Assembly: GCF_026213295.1 (NCBI RefSeq)
Contig: NC_079427.1
Span: 34,504,846-34,568,845, forward strand
Origin: Gadus chalcogrammus
Lineage: Eukaryota > Chordata > Actinopteri > Gadiformes > Gadidae
Direction: 5' to 3'
Length of the DNA stretch: 64,000 nt
Of the stretch, positions 44,150 to 55,363 are shown one piece after another; position 1 is the first letter of the stretch, and each line of letters begins with the position of its first letter. The notes beneath the pieces were generated by a model that saw only the letters and a list, made by a program, of their open reading frames with translations, searched no databases and was not told where the DNA came from. Made by a program: the position numbers and the translations under genes.

Positions 44150-44830
44150 TGATTCATATTTTAAGGTTCTCGGAGTGAGACTTTAAGCGGCTGCAGCAGA
44201 AGTGTTGAGACGAAAGATGATATCAAGACATTTATAGAATATTCCCATTCACATTATGATTCTTCGTCATAACATCTGACCAAACATCCTTTACATTCAC
44301 CGAGCGAAGATTATGAAAGTCCAGGCCCCCCCCTTCCTGCACTCGGGGGTCCGACTGGGCCAAGTTTCGGGCAGGAAGGGGCCCCCCTTCCTTGCCCTCG
44401 GGGTCCGACCAGGCCAAGTTTCGGTGCGGGGGTCCCAGTTAGGCCCTAGAATATGGTATTCAAATTTCAGGGCGGTAGGACCTTCCTATCTCAAAAACTG
44501 TTTTTCCACCACATTCTGAACCATTAGGTCTTGCCAGCAACACTTCTGAGGGGCTTTGTCCAAATGACAGTCCATTTGGGAAAACTTTTTTTCTTTATGG
44601 GCTAGAACTACAAATCTTGGATATGTCGTTCTCGGGGCCCCGGGAAATGTGTGTAAACATTTTAGCAGCCTAGCTATCTCGAAAAGGCCAGAAAAGGGGC
44701 GTGACCTCCAACAGTACAGTCAATGTACATAAGACAGAGGTTAGTTTCTAGGCCCGATTTTTGCGGGATGGAGGTGTACATTTGTGGCTTAATGTGTGTA
44801 GACACAGCTGGCCTGTGGCCACGTCTTTGA
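44150..44830. other. Right-arm segment without a left-arm partner
   Basis: No known domain. Contains two 30-40-bp near-repeats (GGGGTCCGACTGGGCCAAGT and GGGGTCCGACCAGGCCAAGT), both followed by TTTCGG. Either inserted into the right arm or deleted from the left. Confidence 0.55.
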
Positions 44831-46207
44831 AGTCTGGGGTCAAAAGGAGCCGGCAAGAACTTCAGGCCAAAATCTTGCAAGCGAGCCGCTGGGGGAGGTG
44901 CAACGAGATGGAGCACTTGCTGAGTCATTTCCTGTAGGGCTGGAGCCACAGGTTGAAGCGTATGGTTCCTTTGAGACCCCCTTTGATATATAAGAGACCC
45001 CAGCTTACTTAAATGTCACCTATTGCATCACTTCCTTTAGAGCTTCGGCCTCCTAATTGATCATTGTAGTATAATTGAATATCCTCTTTCATGTATATGA
45101 TATCTCCACCACTAGGACGTGGCAACAATTCTCCAAATCCATATGGGGAGGGGGGGGGGGGGTGATGCTTGTGGACAGTAGGGCACTAGACATAAATAGG
45201 AAGCAAACTCAGGAGAAGGAATGACCTCTCACAAATATTTATTAATAAATTGTTTCAAATAACCCTGCCTCGTTAAATCAATGAGCTTGGTGTTTTTCTT
45301 TCAAAAATAGGTTATAGAAGAAGTCTAAACTGCAGAAAATAAAAACATCCAAGCTGCCTTTTAAGGATACCTCGGAATATCTGTCTATTTTTTACCCCGT
45401 CGGACCCCAGTTTACGACAAAAACAACACAATATACGGCAGCTCCTTTGCCGCGTGGTTTTTAGAGCCATGTAAGGATTAGAGGGGGCGGTCGATAGCAA
45501 CCACCATAGCAACCATGACGGTCAAGTGACTGGATGCAGCCCCGTTGAAAAAAATAGAATACCACCCAACACACTCAGGAGATTAATGATATTTAAATTA
45601 TTATGACCATGAAGTCTTTATTTGCATGGGTTTACATTTCGTTCTGTGTAGCATGGAAAAATTGGAGAAACACTCCCATTCAGAATGCATTGGTTTACAT
45701 TTCGTTCTTTGGACCACGGTTCTTTTTATTAATTTTTTTATTTTCAGTTTTTAAGGAGGTGCTTCAAATATGCTAATTTTTCTGCAATAATCCAAAATCC
45801 AATGAAAAAACCAGTAGGCTTTTTGTCAAGGGAACCCAGGGCAACGCTAACTTCCGGGTTGGCCAACATGCGTCACCCCTCCACCACTGTACTGTAAAAA
45901 CAAATGTTCAAGTTTAATGATAATGCATGAATTTATTCTTTATTCTGCCATAGTATTTATTTAGGGGGGGGGGGGGGGGAGGGATGGTGGATCCAGATCT
46001 GTTCCGGAGCATTTCAGCACCTCGGGCAACAGCGCAGGGTTGCCAGGTCCTGCAAAAAACATGCTGCCCACATACCGTTCAAAATCCACCCAAAATGTCC
46101 TAGAAGCATCCCAAATAAATATGATATTATTAGCCATTTTGGCTAATGTTTTGAAAGTAAGGGAATATTTTTTTGTTGTTGTTATAGCAGCGAAATGCAC
46201 CGTGTGC

Positions 46208-46258
<51 letters not shown>

Positions 46259-46318
46259 TGTGTGTCTGTGTGTCTGTGTGTGTCTGTGCGTGCGTGTGCG
46301 TGCGTGTGTGTGAGTGTA
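46208..46318. repeat. GT microsatellite in the right arm
   Basis: GT run with GTCT and GTGC interruptions at the family A position. Confidence 0.9.
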
Positions 46319-46639
46319 TAACACGCTATTTTATGTTGAAATGCGACGTAATCCAGTGTTCACGATAAAATCTTCCTAATAACTATAAAATCGTACGTAC
46401 TTTTTAGAAAGGCCATCTCCTTACTACCACCTCTCAACCCATGTTCTGCTGATGATCTTGTAGAAAACTTTAATTTGAAAATTTGAGAGTCATGGATGTC
46501 ATTGCACCTTATAAGGTTAAAACGATTTCTGGAAAGCAAAAGGCACCCTGGAGAAAAGCTGCTTCTGTAACAGCACAGAAAAAAGAATGCAGGAAGGTTG
46601 AACGCATCTGGCGTAAAACAAACTTCATATTCACCATGA

Positions 46640-47634
46640 TATCTACAAAGAGAGCCTCCGTGCCTACAATTCAGACTTAAAAAGTGCTAGAGAAACATTT
46701 TTCTCCAATATCATTAAATCCAATAATAATAATGCAAAAACCCTATTTGCAACTGTTGACAGACTGACCAACCCCCCAACACAAATTCCACCTGATCTCC
46801 ATTCCACGCAGAAATGCAATGAGTTTGCAGCTTTTATAGTGATAAAATTGAAGGCATCAGACGCGCCATCAATATCTCCACTTCAAACAAAAATGTTGGA
46901 CTACCACCCTGTTCAGGCAAAAGTAACGTGGCAGGGATGGCATGCTTTAATGTTATTGACTCTAAAACTCTTGTGGAAACTGTTACACAACTAAAGCCAT
47001 CCACCTGTTGCCTTGATTCTTTACCTACCAACCTCTTTAAGAATGTTTTTGACTGCCTAGCAATAGGCATATTGCAGATAGTTAACAACTCTCTCCAGTC
47101 AGGCAACTTCCCAAAAGCCCTGAAAACTGCAGTTATTAAACCCCTTTTAAAAAATCGGAGCCTAGATACCTCTAATATTAACAACTACAGTCCAATATCA
47201 AATCTGCCCTTCATAAGTAAAATCATTGAGAAAGTTGTCCTCCAGCAACTTAATCACTTCCTGGCATCAACTGGTTGTTATGACAATCAGGATTTCGACC
47301 CCTGCACAGCACTGAGACCGCCCTCATTAAAGTTGTAAACGACATCCGTCTTAACACAGACTCTGGCAAAACCTCAATACTAATGCTACTAGACCTCAGT
47401 GCTGCATTCGACACTGTAGACCATACAATACTTTTGGACAGGTTAGAAAACTGGGTGGGGCTTTCAGGCACAGTCTTAAATTGGTTCAGATCCTACCTAC
47501 AAATAGGAACTACTTTCCATCGGCGACTTTGTATCAGAATCAACCAACGTGATGTGTGGAGTCCCACAAGGTTCGATCTTAGGACCCTCTTTATTCAACA
47601 TCTACATGCTCCCACTAGGGCAAATCATGCATAA
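46640..47634 (+). pseudogene. L2 ORF2, linker and N-terminal RT
   Basis: Frames in sequence: FSNIIKSNNNNAKTLFATVD, CNEFAAF and KIEGIRRAI, then 46,928-47,338 with KPSTCCLDSLPTNLFK, AVIKPLLKN and YSPISNLPFISKIIEKV, then 47,383-47,540 with [19 protein letters not shown] (first catalytic Asp of RT in AAFDTVD). At least two frameshifts separate them. Confidence 0.85.
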
Positions 47635-48487
47635 TAAAAATATTGACCATCATTGCTATGCTGATGACACGCAAATCTATGTATCGCTATCACCAAATGA
47701 CTATCGGCCCATAGATCTGCTGTGCCAGTGCATTGAGCAAGTGAAAGACTGGATGTGCCGAAATTTCCTTCAGCTAAATGAGGATAAAACAGAGATAATT
47801 GTATTTGGTGCTAAAACGGAAAGGCTTAAAGTAACCCAACACCTTCACTCTCTGTCTCTGAAAACCTCAATCAAAGCCAGAAGTCTAGGGGTTATCATGG
47901 ATTCTGATTTACATTTCGAAAGTCACATCAAATCAGTTACAAAATCTGCATATTATCACCTTAAAAATGTAGCAAGACTTAGAGGGCTCATGTCCATCGA
48001 AGACTTACAAAAACTTGTACATGCCTTTATCACTAGTAAGCTTGATTACTGCAATGGTCTCCTTACAGGTCTCCCAAAACAAACTCTAAGGAAGCTTCAG
48101 CTTCTTCAGAATGCTGCTGCTAGAGTTTTAACAAAGACCAAAAAATTTGAACATATTACACCAATTCTTAAATCGTTACATTGGCTTCCTGTAGGTCAGA
48201 GAATTGATTTTAAAATCATGTTGCTAACCTATAAATCCCTACATGGTTTAGGCCCAAAATATTTAACTGATATGCTTCCACTACATAAGCCTTCTAGAAC
48301 ACTAAGATCTTCTGAGACCAATCTGTTAATTATCCCCAGAGTAAACACGAAACATGGGAAAGCAGGATTTAGTTACTATGCAACAAATAGCTGGAATAAA
48401 CTCCCTGAGGATTTAAGACTTGCCCCAACTCTGAGCTCCTTCAAAACAAGATTGAAGACTTTTATGTTTGCTTTAGCTTTCTGCTAA
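47549..48487 (+). CDS. L2 ORF2, C-terminal half, open over 312 codons
   Basis: Begins [20 protein letters not shown], then [17 protein letters not shown] (YADD, the RT catalytic pair), [39 protein letters not shown], and [17 protein letters not shown], to a stop before the 3' UTR. The methionine is internal to the real ORF, not its start. Uninterrupted, so this copy is younger than the L2 at 18,842. Not functional without the upstream half, which is frameshifted. Confidence 0.9.
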   Translation: MMCGVPQGSILGPSLFNIYMLPLGQIMHNKNIDHHCYADDTQIYVSLSPNDYRPIDLLCQCIEQVKDWMCRNFLQLNEDKTEIIVFGAKTERLKVTQHLHSLSLKTSIKARSLGVIMDSDLHFESHIKSVTKSAYYHLKNVARLRGLMSIEDLQKLVHAFITSKLDYCNGLLTGLPKQTLRKLQLLQNAAARVLTKTKKFEHITPILKSLHWLPVGQRIDFKIMLLTYKSLHGLGPKYLTDMLPLHKPSRTLRSSETNLLIIPRVNTKHGKAGFSYYATNSWNKLPEDLRLAPTLSSFKTRLKTFMFALAFC

Positions 48488-49507
48488 ATCTTAAATACTT
48501 AACCTTTATTTTACTAAAATACCTTTTTAACTTTCCCTTTATTTTCTATTTTTACCAGAAAAATACATGATCTGATACCAGAGAGAAAGGTTGCTGGGCT
48601 AGAGTCCTAGAAGCTGGGTTAGAGTCCTAGAATATGGTCCTTTAGGTTGTAGTCCCGACTTGGGTTCCAAAGAGACTGTTGATCTGATCTTAAATAACTT
48701 TCAATTTAATTTTCTCACTTTCTTAAATCAATTTTACTTACAATTAATTTTCTATTTTTACCAGAAAGATACATGATCTGATACCAGAGAGAAAGGATAA
48801 GGGTTACTAGAATCCGGGTTGGAGTCCCAGAGAAAGTACCAAGTTCCTTTTAGGTCGGGTTGGAGTCCCGACGCGGATACCAGAGAGACTGTTGATCTGA
48901 TCTTAAATACATTGCACTTTCTATTTTAATCATTTCTTTGCATATGTTTTCTTTTACTTATCTATTATTTTATTTTATTGTATAACAATGTTTATATGTG
49001 AAGCACTTTGAGTCTGCCTTGCGTATGAAAAGTGCTAGATAAATAAAGTTGCCTTGTTGCCTTGTTGCCTTGCCTAAAGCTAAAGATCAGACACCATCAC
49101 TGACTGGAGATTATTATAAGTAAAAAGTATATTTCTCGCTAGAAATGTCATTAGAAACACGTTTAACGGTGAATCGGTCCTAAAATATTGCATTTCCCAT
49201 TCAGATAATAAAGATTAATAAAGATCATACACATTCACTGACTGAAGATTATGTAAGGAAAATTTACATTTCTCGCTAGAAATGTCATTAGAAACGCGTC
49301 TAATGGTGTATCTGTCCTAAAATATTGCATTTCCCATTCAGATAATAAAGATTAATATAGGCTACGTAACAATTTCACCAAATGCTAGGAGAACTTATGG
49401 CCCCCTGTTGGTGCTATTCCCCCATTAATTTAGAATGGAGAAGAAAACGTTTTCGGGGTCAGGCTTTGCTCCAAGGCAGAGGGTAATGTAAAATGAAAAA
49501 ATGTATA

Positions 49508-49826
49508 TATTGTGGCGACCACGGCTGTGGACGCCGTGTTCCGGAGCCGCGGGGGATTCTGGGAATTGGGGTTGTCAGTTGACAAAAGGGGCTTTTGTTA
49601 ACTTGTTTTGTTGTTAGGATTAAGTGGGTTTAATGGGTTCGGGATGTTATGTGGTTGTGTGTTGTTCTATTAACATGTTCATTGTTCGTGTGTTCATTGT
49701 TGTCGACACCGTCACCGAGAGTGACGTGACCATCGTTTCGTGCAGGTGTTCCGTGTTGAAGTATCGTTCAATAAAAACCAACTCTCGTTGTCGTGCGTTC
49801 AATAAAAACCAACTCTCGTTGTCGAG
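49508..49826 (+). repeat. LTR-like segment of the right arm (inverse at 40,010-40,338)
   Basis: Starts TGTGGCGACCACGGCTGTGG and contains AATAAAAACCAACTCTCG twice, 30 bp apart, which could be a polyadenylation region. The TG start and polyA near the end suggest a solo LTR, but no CA end, TSD or primer site could be fixed. Confidence 0.35.
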
Positions 49827-49827
49827 C

Positions 49828-50052
49828 GTGTCCCCCCCCTCAACAAACGTGTCGTCCCCCCCTCGACAAACGTGTTCCCCCCCCCTGCAAATGTGTCCCC
49901 CCCCCCCCACCTCAACAAACGTGTCTCCGCCCCCTACCCCCCCCCCCCTCAACTAACGTGTTCCCCCCCCCCTCAACAAACGTGTCTCCCCCCCCCCCCC
50001 CCCCCCCCCCTCCCCGGTCAACAACAGTCCACCTCCCCCCCCCCCTCAACAA
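49828..50052. repeat. C-run minisatellite, right arm
   Basis: About nine units of CAACAAACGTGT followed by 7-23 C. G-quadruplex-prone on the minus strand. A further fragment of family A (CCAGTGTTCATGGAAACGTA) follows at 50,137-50,222. Confidence 0.9.
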
Positions 50053-50887
50053 TCGTGTCCACAATTTGCGGCGAAACCCGTGAAACCCAAACCCCTAAAC
50101 CCGCCTCCACAGCGGCACGCGTGGATACTGTAGGTATAACACGCTATTTTACGTTGAAATTCTACGTATCCAGTGTTCATGGAAACGTACACCGTCAACG
50201 TTTTTTCTTGGCGACTGGGTTGCGCTAAGGCCAAACGTTCTTGAGCAGGGGCCAGTCGATGACTGGGCTCTCTCAGAACGGGGTGTACAATAACCAGTCA
50301 GGACTCTTTCTCTTTCATGCACGTGAGTGGTCTTCTTTCCAGTGTTCACCTCCAATGCGAAGTCCTCTTGTTCTAAGTATCGTCAAATCTTCCTCCGTAT
50401 CTTCTATTTCTTCCGTGATATCCTTTCCTTCATTTCTCTTCAAGTCTCTATGTTCACTCTTCAAGTCTATGTTCGCTCTTCAAATCTCTATGTTCACTCT
50501 TCAAGTCTATTTGTTCGAGCTTCAAGTCTATTTGTTCGCTTTTCAAGTCTATTCCCTCCTGTTCCCTCTCTTGGTCTCTCTCACTTACACGTCAAGCCGA
50601 GAACGACTTCTCCCGCGCCCGCCGATTCTGTCTCGCTGCGATAACGTTACTGCCTGTCGCATGTTTTGACCTTTAAGGGAGCGTCAACAAAACACGGTCT
50701 CCAGTGAACCGTTTCAGTTAGGGGCCGTCGGGAATATATACTTGGAAAGATATATATATTATAGATATACACCATACACACTATATTATATATATTATTA
50801 TAATATATATATTCATATATATTTATCTATACACATATTACTAGATAGATACTAGATACCGCATGGGCTACATAAGCATAATTCTAG
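50053..50887. other. Right edge of the 11-kb block
   Basis: A 20-22-bp minisatellite (CTTCAAGTCTATKTTCGYTC) occupies 50,437-50,555, and a TATATA-rich stretch 50,743-50,830. The minisatellite is open in two frames but encodes only Leu/Phe/Ser repeats; not a gene. Confidence 0.7.
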
Positions 50888-51388
50888 AACTGTACACAAC
50901 AGGACAGATAACTCTATATTGAGGCATCTGATAAAAATTTGGTATACGGTTCACAAAAGTCTTGGATTGAAGGTGGGACTATCACCTAAAACACCTTTAA
51001 AGCAAAATGAACTCATACCCATGACTCGTGATAATAAGATTCTGGGCATATGGCATCATAAGGGAATCCAATACTTTTCATGTCATTTGAGCACCTGAAG
51101 AGGAAATATAACTTGCCCAATCAAACCTTTTACCGTTATCTCCAACTAAGATCCTTTCTGAGAGCTAATTTGGGTCCTGAATTGACCCTCCCTGGCATGA
51201 ATGATGTTGAAAGATTTCTTTATGATGGGAACACGCATACATTTATTTCTAAAATATATCGCCTGTTATTGAATGAGGGCCCAAAGCCATTCATTCCAGC
51301 ATAAGTCTAGAATGAAATGGGAGTCAGATCTCAATGTTACAATTGATGAAAATTTTTTGACGGGATTCTGTCAAAACAGCTTGTCAAC
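50888..51388 (+). pseudogene. L1-like LINE ORF2, segment 3
   Basis: Readable as RHLIKIWYTVHKSLGL, NELIPMTRDNKILGIWH, FEHLKRKYNLPNQTFYRYLQ and KWESDLNVTIDEN, the C-terminal part of an L1-type ORF2, with one frameshift near 51,078. It continues after the hAT shell at 63,826. Confidence 0.85.
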
Positions 51389-51639
51389 TAGGGCTGCAAC
51401 TAACGATTATTTTAATAATAGATTAATCGGTCGATTATTTTTTCGATGAATCTGATAAAAAAAGAAACATTTGTAATTGCCGCATCTTTATTCAAAAACC
51501 GAACATTGCTTCAAATTCGCGGTGCAGACTGAAGTGTAAAAATATCAGGTTATGCTTCAACGTCCCGGAACTATTAAAAGTAATATTAAATGATAAAAAA
51601 ATAAAAAACATAACTGGGATAACACAAAAAATAACATAC

Positions 51640-51904
51640 TGTGGAAATTGCAATAAGTGAGAGATACAATTTCGCACGTTGAGCACACAGTTGTGTGACT
51701 CGTTTATTTAGTAAGAGAGAAAACAGGAAATCAAAACGTGCTGCAAGTAAACAAATCCCGCATGGGCTCTGACGGCATGAGACGCTCGATCCTTAAAGGG
51801 ACAGCGATCCCTGAACCACCAAGACAGTAAACGACATGCCTAACACAATTGAAAGAACAACACATAACAAAATACTGTAGGTGAATTATGTAACACTCAC
51901 TACA
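51640..51904 (-). repeat. Gypsy 3' LTR
   Basis: 265 bp. Immediately before it on the coding strand is a purine run, CTGGGGGGACGTG (51,905-51,917), the expected polypurine tract priming plus-strand synthesis. Confidence 0.93.
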
Positions 51905-51949
51905 CACGTCCCCCCAGAATTCACCATCAGAAGATAACAAGAACAAAAC

Positions 51950-52663
51950 AGTTATCGCTGGTCGGGCGTATTAACCGGCCACAACGGCTGCGTCGTACAG
52001 GGGGTCGAGGAGCCACGGCTGCGGCAGGCGTCCCGCCATGACACGGGTATGGGGCATGGAGTGTGGGAGTTCCGTTAGGGAGGGGAGCAGGAGCCAGGCC
52101 CCGGCAGGGGCAGAGCTGGAGGTCGTCCGCGCCGCGGGGGCTGAGCCAAGTCAATGGGCCTGGCCAGGTCCAAGTGAGCTGGCTTGAGGCGGTTAATGGA
52201 GAGTCACTCCGGCCTGCCGCCCATGTCCACCACAAAATGTTTGTCCCCCGTCTCCAAAACCCGGAACGGGCCCTCGTAGGGCGGGCGTAGCGGTCCCCTG
52301 TGGGCGTCGTGGCGAATGAAAACGTAGGCAGCCGTCCGAAGCCCAGCGGGGATGTGCGACTAAGGGAGGCCGTGACGGGAAGTGGGGACAGGTGCGAAAA
52401 GCCTCGCATTGTCCAGTAGCGTGGACCGCTGGAGGGTGGCAGACCAAGGAACGGTGGTGCCAGGGACGAAATCCCCTGGAACCCGCAGCGGCTGGCCATA
52501 AACAAGCTCTGCGGAGGAGGACTGTAGGTCTTCCTTTGGTGCAGTCCTGATGCCAAGCAGTACCCACGGGAGCTTGTCGACCCAGTTGCTGTCTTTGAGG
52601 CTGGCACGAAGAGCAGCCTTCATCGACCTATGAAATCGCTCACAGAGTCCGTTAGCCTGTGGG
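51950..52663 (-). pseudogene. Gypsy integrase C-terminal half and tail
   Basis: From the hAT boundary: GLCERFHRSMKAALRASLKD, which carries the catalytic Glu of the D,D-35-E triad, then LPWVLLGIRTAPKEDL and ELVYGQPLRVPGDF. Frames shift near 52,360 to FIRHDAHRGPLRPPYEGPF and FVVDMGGRPE, then a stop before LSINRLKPAH. That tail is typical of Gypsy elements and contacts chromatin or DNA. Confidence 0.85.
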
Positions 52664-53833
52664 CAGTGGTGTAGTCTACGTGATACGCAGGTATACGCCG
52701 TATACCCACTAGGAACGCACCAGGATTTGCGTATACCCACTTAAAAATGTGCACGGATACGTATCAATCGTCTTGTGACAGATCTTTCACTTCTGTGTTT
52801 ATTTTTCGCAAATACCGGTTGGGTATAACTGCAATAAAATACTTTAAGCAGGTGAAATTATCTCCTACATTCACCATTCATAAAATTCCCCCTGCGCGCT
52901 CTGCCCTGTCTCTGTAACGAAGCGCGAAGCTGCCCATGCGTCTCTTCACGTTAGTTGGCGGGCCGAGCCCCTCCTTCTCGCGTGTGTGTGCGTCTGCATG
53001 CGCGCGTGTGTGTCTGTCTGTGTGTGTCTGTCTGTGTGTGTGTGTGAGTGTGTGTGTCCAGTCCTCCCATATTAATGTGTAAACCACATAATAAGTAGTC
53101 AACAGAAGACAATGTTTTAATCCCACTTTATATCTCCTTGTTACTTTTAGATGAGAACCCCTGGCCAGCCTTTCAGACTGGGTGTCAGGCTAGGGAATTT
53201 AAAAACAGGCATCCTTGGTTAGAGTGGAGGGGAAAAGAGTTAGGTAAATGTCAGCCAACATACAGTTGGTATACACAATTGAAATTCATAATGTTAATCA
53301 CTATGCAAATGAGAGTATAGCTAATTCATGGTCATTTTTAAGGTGCAGTAATTTCACACTTTTACACAATTCAATTACTGTATGGTATGTTAGATAACAA
53401 CAGTAAGAGCTCAAATTAGAGCAATTGAAAGAGTGAAACATTAGAGCAATTGAAAGAGTGAAACATTAGTCTCCTGTCATCTCCTTCTCATGCACTGGTT
53501 AGCCATGGTTGTAAAGAGTTCATTAAATTATTTTGAGTAGATTTTGTCCTTGTTTAGCATGTGCCACCTATTGCTACTATAGATATACAAAGGACAACTC
53601 GTCATTTTTGCGTTGTATTTGTTCATACTGTTATTAAAACGGATAAACCTACTCAGCTTTCCATGATTGCTCAAAATCGTTATACTCTTAAATCAGTGGG
53701 TTGTAGACCCCTGCGTTAGTGAGTGTGGTGCGACACCCCATAAGTCCCACACGTACCGGTGGGACGGGATTGTACGAGGCTGGGAGGGAATCATCACAGT
53801 ATACCCACTACAATAAAATAGACTACACCACTG
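52664..53833. mobile_element. hAT element in the Gypsy integrase (1,170 bp)
   Basis: Ends CAGTGGTGTAGTCTA and TAGACTACACCACTG, exact inverses. Flanked by CCTGTGGG at 52,656-52,663 and 53,834-53,841. It has GTATACGCCGTATACCCACT near the left end and a CA/GT repeat at 52,980-53,060. No transposase seen. It splits the integrase just before the catalytic Glu. Confidence 0.95.
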
Positions 53834-54345
53834 CCTGTGGGTGATATGTGGTAGTGTGGTGGAGTTTCACTCCGAGGCTCTGTGCGACAGCGCTCCACAG
53901 CTCAGACGTAAACTGCGCGCCCCGGTCGGAGGATATGTCGGAAGGACTGCCGAAACGGGCAACGCAGGTGCTGATAAATGCCTGTGTCATTTCGACAGAT
54001 GCTAGTGACGTCAGTGGCACAGCCTCAGGCCAACAGGTGGTCCTGTCAACCATGGTCAACAGGTAGGTGAAACCGTGAGAGGAGGGCAGAGGGCCGACCA
54101 GATCCACGTTGACATGGTCAAACCGTCTCTCCGGCACTGGGAACAACTCCAACGGGGCTTTAGTGTGGCGGTGCACTTTGGCCCGCTGGCACTCAAGACA
54201 GGTGTTAGCCCAGTCCCTAACGTCCTTCTTGAGGCCGTGCCAAACAAACTTAGCGGCCACCAATCTCTGTGACGCTTTCGAACCTGGGTGGGAGAGACCA
54301 TGGATGGCATCAAAAACTTGTCATGTCCACCCCGTTGGAATGATT
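53834..54345 (-). pseudogene. Gypsy integrase N-terminal half
   Basis: Reads HGLSHPG and CLECQRAKV (the HHCC zinc site), FDHVNVDLVGPLP (first catalytic Asp) and SDRGAQFTSELW (second Asp), ending at HHTTTYHPQ where the hAT begins. Integrase joins the cDNA to host DNA. One stop lies in the linker upstream (near 54,325). Confidence 0.88.
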
Positions 54346-54369
54346 GACCGAGGACTGCTTGTGGAGACG

Positions 54370-55363
54370 TCACACAGGAGCGTGGTGCCGGCATCGCTGA
54401 AAAACCACATCCTCTATTTTCAGCCCTGTAGTCGAGGTCCTCAGGAGTTGCACGTCTGGGTCTGTGGTCTGGTCCGCTGCAATGCGGTTGTAATTCAAAC
54501 CAAGATGGACTGCTCCTACCACAGCCCGTGACAGGCAGTCCGCCACCTGGTTGTCCTTACCGGCAACGTGCTGTAAATCCGTGGTGAACTCGGAAATGTA
54601 GGACAGATGACGTTGCTGGCGGGCGGACCACGGCTCAGCCACCTTGGCCATGGCGAAAGTCAGCGGCTTGTGGTCGACAAAAGCGGTGAAGTGCCGACCT
54701 TCCAACAGGGAACGAAAGTGTCTGATGGCGAGGTAGAGACCAAGCAGCTTGGGCTTACCTTGCAAGGCCTCATGCAAGGGTTGCATGAGCTGGGCGGCTC
54801 GAGGGATGAAACGGTGGTAAAAATTCACCATGCCGAGGAACTCCTGCAGGGACTTGACAGTGAGCGGGCGTGGGAACTGCGCGACCGCCTCCACCTTTGA
54901 TGGGAGAGGGGCTGCACCGTCCCTAGTGACTCTGTGTCCCAGGAAATCGATGACGGAGAGACCAAACTGGCACTTGGCAGGGTTGACAATTAGCCCATGT
55001 TGGCTGAGCCGCTCAAAAAGTGTCCGGAGGTGCGCCAGGTGCTGAGATTTGGACGCGCTCGCCACTAGGATGTCATCCAAGTACACAAAAAGAAAAGGCA
55101 GCTCCCGCAAAACAGAGTCCATGAGGCGTTGAAAAGATTGAGCTGCGTTTTTCAGACCAAACGGCATCCGCAGGAACTCAAACAGACCAAACGGTGTGAT
55201 CACTGCTGTTTTGGGAACATCCAGTGGGTGTACAGGCACTTGATGATATCCCCGGACAAAGTCCACCTTAGAAAAAATCACCATACGATCCCGGAGTGCT
55301 GAAAAATCCTGAATATTCGGCACTGGGTACCGGTCAGGCGTCGTTGCCTCATTTAGCCGCCGG
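54370..55363 (-). pseudogene. Gypsy reverse transcriptase with collapsed RNase H
   Basis: Reads DRYPVPNIQDF, FSKVDFVRGYHQVPV, TPFGLFEFLRMPFGLKNA, FVYLDDILVAS (YLDD catalytic site) and FLGMVNFYHRFIP, then HEALQGKPK joins directly to LYLAIRHFRSLLEGRHF. Gypsy elements have about 70 more residues between these, including the first RNase H acidic residues. The loss is in frame, so the ORF remains open and ends in the spacer before integrase. The start of the frame at 55,363 is the hAT junction. Confidence 0.9.

Larger units (their letters stand above)
46391..49074 (+). mobile_element. L2-type LINE, 5'-truncated, inserted in the right arm
   Basis: Starts abruptly after ATAACTATAAAA and ends with AAGCACTTTGAGTCTGCC, AAAGTGCTAGATAAATAAAG and a TTGCC repeat. 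The left arm shows the uninserted sequence AACTATAAAACTAAAGATC (inverse, near 42,060). The duplication is short at best (TAAA). The ORF is broken into several frames. The 3' UTR contains a 210-bp internal duplication (TACATGATCTGATACCAGAG at 48,565 and 48,768). Confidence 0.92.
43870..50090 (+). repeat. Giant inverted repeat, right arm
   Basis: Mirror of 39,925-43,800 (pairings given there). Longer because of an L2 insertion (46,391-49,074), an extra 660 bp at 44,150-44,830, a second tandem copy of the CATTTCCCATTCAGATAATA block near 49,320, and a larger C-run array. It lacks about 206 bp present in the left arm at 42,085-42,290: the junction GTTCACGATAAAATC at 46,362 joins the two sides at a shared CGA. 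Confidence 0.88.
39807..50887. mobile_element. 11-kb inserted block, mostly a giant inverted repeat
   Basis: It separates L1 ORF2 segment 2 from segment 3, which otherwise follow on from each other. AACTGTA occurs at both edges (39,800-39,806 and 50,888-50,894), a possible 7-bp duplication. The interior is two inverted arms about 60-70 bp apart at the centre (near 43,835), built of family A, LTR-like and unique sequence. Whether it moved as a unit or formed by later rearrangement inside a smaller insertion cannot be decided by reading. Confidence 0.65.

Noticed and set aside
49624..50228. Proline-rich frames at 49.6-50.2 kb
   Set aside because: Produced by the C-run minisatellite; the mirrored left-arm array gives a different product.
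50888..51388. Independent small host gene
   Set aside because: Residues such as KYNLPNQTFYRYLQ belong to the C-terminal region of L1-type ORF2.
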